Source: Margaritispora aquatica (taxonomy: Eukaryota > Ascomycota > Leotiomycetes > Helotiales > Discinellaceae). From it: a DNA stretch of 64,000 bases. Positions 60,272 to 64,000 of this stretch are shown here, piece after piece (position 1 is the first letter of the stretch; every line of letters starts with the position of its first letter). Both the position numbers and the translations under genes were made by a program. The DNA is taken from the NCBI GenBank assembly GCA_007644065.1, contig VJWN01000007.1:372001-436000 (forward strand). The letters run 5' to 3'. The notes beneath the pieces are model-generated. The model saw only the letters and a program-made list of their open reading frames with translations, was not told the origin of the DNA and ran no database searches.

Positions 60272-62403
60272 GCGAGTAAGGGCCGTAGTAGCTTTTTTTT
60301 TGTGTTAGATGTTTTGTTTGCGGGGTATGTGGATGCCCTGAGTGTTGAGTCCCAGGAGAGCTTTGGTGTCGTAGAGCTCGCTATCCTCCATGTTGTACCT
60401 ACTAGGTAAACATCATGAGGTTGTGTGGTTATGGATTAAGGATAATCAACTGATGCATTATCAAATCTCAGTCACAGGAAGACTACGGTCTTGAATTTCT
60501 TTGCATTATAAGCGAAATCAGTTGGGTTTCTTTATTTTTAGGCGACAGCACAAATTTCAAGTTCCCATATATAACAATACCACCAAGGCACAGCACAACT
60601 TGAGTGTTATCCTCGAACTTGGTATTGCTGTCTTTGATGGTGAGATTTAAAACAGTCTCAAGCTTGATTCAGAACTGATTCACATACACTTCATTTCTTT
60701 GTAATATTCGATAACTTGAAGATTTACTGGCAACCTCTTCCACAATATCCCTAGCCTCAGAGCTTCCATAGATATCATTGTCGGTAGCTTAACACATCCA
60801 ATTCATCGCTTCCTCGACTTCGACTTACAGAAAAAGATCAATTCCTGTTCTTTCCATTTAGGCCCCAAACGATCCCCGCACTCTTACCCCTTACTTCTTG
60901 CCTCTCCTTCCCTTCTCCATCAATTTTTGAGAAAGCTACAATATCTTTTCTCATTTCATCTTGTTGTTATACACTTATCTCCAATCTGATACATCGAACA
61001 TCATCCTCATCATACTTACACTTGCTTATGAGCTCTAGTTTGGCAATCACAACGTCAACTCTTGCTTCCTGCTCAACACTCCCCTCCAACCGCAACAACA
61101 CTTCTCGTCTGGGGAAATTGCTATCTCAAAACACTTCCTTTGCATCCAATGACGATTTGCAGAGCATTAGCCCAGTAAGGGCGTTGTTGCCTCTAAATTG
61201 CATTACTATGTTTTCATATGATAACCTATCTCAAAGCTTTCCTCGAGGTCAAAGGTGAGCTGGCATCTTTGATGAGCCCACTTTGAAGACTAAAAGCAAG
61301 AAAGTAACGATACTTCATTTTACCTACCAAATAGTTGGTTCTTTGAAGTTTGTCCATCATCCAAGGTACTTAACCATGCTCTAAGGTCAGTGATACAGCT
61401 CGCCTAAGTAGGCGAAAGGTCGAACCCGAACACTTTATCACTTGAACACCTAAGTGCTTGTCGTTTGGGAATTGAAACACCAAATCAATACCATGGAAGA
61501 GCCTCGCCTAACCACTATTACTTTCTACGTTCCAGTCAGGCCAAAATACTCGCTTAGCTAATAAGATGTATTGGATCTAAGACCTTGGAACGACCTGGCC
61601 ACAAATCAGGTAACTAGATCCTCTCCATGCGCATTCGTGGAATGTCTTCTGATTTGAGTGGCAAATTTGTTCTTGGAGGATCTAAGACCTCATATTAGTC
61701 AAAGTTCATACCGTGCGAACATGAACAAAACTCCAACGCACAGGAGTCCAAATGAACGAACAACCACCGAACTAGTTGTTCATATGACCAGTTCACCAAT
61801 CTCTGTCTTCTTCTATTCCAAGTCTACTGAGTTTAGTCAAGCAAACATTCGTCTGAAGTTCTTGAAATGGTACATCTAATTGTGCAGAAATTGGACAGCT
61901 ATTAATGATCTCCGCTATGACGATATCCTCAAGTTTTACATCCATTCTTGAAGCTGACCTCCTTTTGGACAATGGGAAACTTGCAAGTGCTACGCAGGAC
62001 ATCGAAAAGTTTCATCACCAAAATCATAGTTGTAGCTGTAACTCATTTTCCCATATCATACACGATTGGACGAAATCCAGACACCGATTGCAAGTGTCCT
62101 CTATAAGCGAGCACTTCTCATTCTTGAGCCGCAGCCATGCCCCATCAACGACTCAGCAACCTAAGGTACCTTAGCTACAAGATCAAACCGCAGTCATTTC
62201 TCACGAGCGGCTATGCAATATGGCTCGAAACCAAGCCGCATCGTGTACCACGGCCTGAGGTAACGATTCATCGAGCTAGTTCCAGTAAAAAGCGGAGCAC
62301 ACATCAAGAATAAAAGTTCTCAACCTCCAGAACTTTTCCAGCTTCCCCCTCTTCCAAACACAACAACACCAAACATTCGCATAAAAGTCAACCATCACAC
62401 AAC
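60272..62403. other. Intergenic region with one candidate small gene
   Basis: Apart from the candidate at 61028-61407 I see no supported gene. A strongly C/T-rich stretch at 60860-61020 looks like a fungal promoter and leader. The last 100 bases before 62404 are CA-rich and look like the leader of the next gene. Confidence 0.45.
61028..61407 (+). CDS. Candidate small spliced protein, 99 aa
   Basis: After a long C/T-rich, promoter-like stretch, an ATG opens the frame MSSSLAITTSTLASCSTLPS, which runs to a good donor, AG|gtgagc, at 61255. Joining 61028..61254 to 61335..61407 (acceptor aatag) keeps the frame, replaces the immediate stop and ends SKVLNHALRSVIQLA at a TAA. The protein is Ser/Thr/Leu-rich at the start, somewhat like a targeting peptide, and has no recognisable domain. 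The promoter and donor support it; nothing else does. Confidence 0.3.
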
Positions 62404-64000
62404 ATGGCTTCTCCTACTGCAAACAAAACCAACACTGACATGGCTGGAGGGGCTTCTCCCTCATACAGTTATTGCTCATCCTCTGAGGAAGAGGAAAAGT
62501 CATCTGCGGACTCCGCAAAGGTTGATCTCAATTTACGCGAGACCAAAACTGGTGCAGGTAAAGCCCCCTTCTACCGTTCTTGATTCTGATCTAATGTCTG
62601 CTGCAGTTAATATGCCTTCCTCGAGCTCCGCCAATATCCATATTCCTTCGATTGAAGATCTTTTTGGTGGCGTAGCTTCCTCTACCTCCAACAAGCATTC
62701 GATAGTTGAGGAAATGTCAATTATTGAGCCTCTCGCTTCCGCTGGATCTTCTGCAGTCTCTCAGGAACAGCCTACAATGTCGTTCTACGAGCAACCATAT
62801 ATGATGAAGTTCACCGGTCTCCCAACGTTTTCCGACGAGCAACTAGCTGCGATGAACTTCGATGCTATACCAACTTCTTCTAGAGGAGACAAGACTGGTG
62901 GGCAGACATCTTCCAACCCTCCCCGTCAACTCTTCAATTCAATCTCTATGCAGATGGATCCATCGGGTTCTGAACGCCGCACACGTTGGATCTCCTATGA
63001 TGATTTTGGCAATGAGGTAGAATCTAGCGACCAGGATGATTCTGATGACGACTCTGATAACCACTCGGATAACAACTCGAATGATACTGTTATGAACCAA
63101 GAGGAATCTTTTGGAGGTCAGTTCTTCTCCTGCTCAACCATTGCCTTAATTCCGTTTACTAACCAACACTTGATAGGTACCACCGATTCTCATGCTGAAC
63201 ACAATTGTCCATTAGATGGCCCAGAAAACAGCTGTTACATTCCGAAGGTATGATCACTCTTCCTTCTTTCGATACATCTATGCCTCATGCGCTGAGTGCT
63301 TCGATGGGTTGTCGTCTGATATCCCTTCGCTTCGGCTGTCTAAGCGACCCGTGACGTCCAAATTGGGCCTGGCGCCAAATCACCCAAGAAGGAAGCGACT
63401 ATCACAACTGCTAACATTTTCCTACTACTTCAGACTCCCATGACAGTATCTCTCGCCAGACAGTTTGCTGAACAGGAACGTGCTTTGAACAAGAATCTTG
63501 ACCCCACAAAGAAAATCGAGGAGCTTGACAGAATGGACGAGGAAATTATGGAGGTTAGTGCACGATTCAGATCTGAGCTCAGGTGTACTGCTAACTATTC
63601 ACAGAAAGGTCGCAAGAAGGCCACTTATGAGCTTTTCTGCTGTTCATCCAGTAAGTAGCAATCTCTTTTTCATCACAACTGCTTCTGCATGTGCCGCAGG
63701 CTTGAGGCTTCTCGATCTACATGTTTGTCTGCTGCAATTGCAGACGCATCCTCAGCATCTTTGTCACTGCATATTCTTGTTAATTCCTTTTCAGTCAGAA
63801 CAAAGCTAATAATTTAATAGTCAAGTGCAATGATCGTAATTCTTCATGCAACCTTCCTGAAGACAAGCGACAGCCAATCAAGGACTTCATGGAAGTTGCA
63901 AAGCTGGACCTAAAGAACGCCATTACCTTCTGCTTGCATCATACCAACGCCCTGTCTAAGGAGCAGTTGAATGCCTTTAAGCAGATTATCAAGGTCAACG
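62404..64000 (+). CDS. Spliced orphan gene, 3' end outside window
   Basis: Exons as I read them: 62404..62557, 62607..63116, 63177..63247, 63434..63553, 63605..63650 and 63821..64000 and beyond; all joins keep the frame. The two longer introns (186 and 170 nt) are less certain. It starts MASPTANKTNTDMAGGASPS with an acidic, Ser-rich N-terminus (SSSEEEEKSSADS), an acidic run near the end of exon 2 (SSDQDDSDDDSDNHSDNNSN), then a short basic and helical part (KKIEELDRMDEEIMEKGRKK) and a final visible stretch with KLDLKNAITFCLHHTNALSK. The Cys residues (SCNLP, FCLHH) could bind metal but form no known finger. No family is recognised. Only two CAACTA/TAGTTG sites, fewer than in the other orphans. 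Confidence 0.6.

Noticed and set aside
1..64000. CRISPR array, bacterial operon or ribosome-binding-site features
   Set aside because: The DNA is fungal nuclear; the 71-bp array has no identical direct repeats with unique spacers and no cas-like genes.

Overview
This is nuclear DNA of a filamentous ascomycete (Pezizomycotina). The evidence is short GT-AG introns of about 42-61 nt with CTAAC-like branch sites, a tRNA-Asn with a 10-nt intron, an exhaustively RIP-mutated (C-to-T, CpA-depleted) transposon nest, and fungal families such as 2EXR, an FlbE-like regulator, Snu23, Dph5, a Csn12/Thp1-type PCI protein and an Rds1-type ferritin-like protein. A leotiomycete is my guess, not a demonstration.

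Layout. 1-1224 is the 3' part of an orphan coiled-coil gene. 1.2-15.8 kb has no convincing gene. It holds an unusual non-coding repeat: units of about 71 bp with a GCACGGCGT core, punctuated by a CACGTG...TTTGTTGCAC box. It lies in two forward blocks (5.8-6.4 and 8.8-10.3 kb) and one inverted block (12.6-13.4 kb). A small mitochondrial nad5 insertion follows near 14.9 kb. 15.8-20.6 kb is a compact conserved island: 2EXR gene, SNU23 and DPH5 (divergent), and a flbE-like gene. 20.6-32.7 kb is sparse, with a small spliced ORF, a tandem duplication and one spliced orphan gene carrying ubiquitin- and SUMO-binding-like motifs.

32.7-42.3 kb is a dense block of five spliced orphan genes. I rebuilt them from the reading frames and splice sites: 462, 366, 717, 505 and 563 aa. 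These genes, together with the orphans at 1-1224 and 25.3-27.5 kb, share a DNA-level oddity. The hexamer CAACTA/TAGTTG is roughly ten- to fifteen-fold over-represented in them, in several reading frames and in some introns. I found it in none of the conserved genes I checked.

43.76-53.74 kb is a nested transposon: a hAT-type element (13-bp terminal inverted repeats, 8-bp target duplication CGAAATTC) interrupted by a Ty3/Gypsy LTR retroelement (two 465-bp LTRs, 5-bp target duplication ATACG). Both are heavily RIPped and dead. To the right lie tRNA-Asn(GTT), a three-exon Csn12/Thp1-type gene, an Rds1-type ferritin-like gene broken by a one-base frameshift, and a spliced orphan gene running off the window end.

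The conserved genes serve translation (Dph5, tRNA), splicing (Snu23), nuclear mRNA export or the COP9 pathway (Csn12/Thp1) and development (FlbE-like). They do not form one pathway. All coordinates, splice joins and counts were read by eye.
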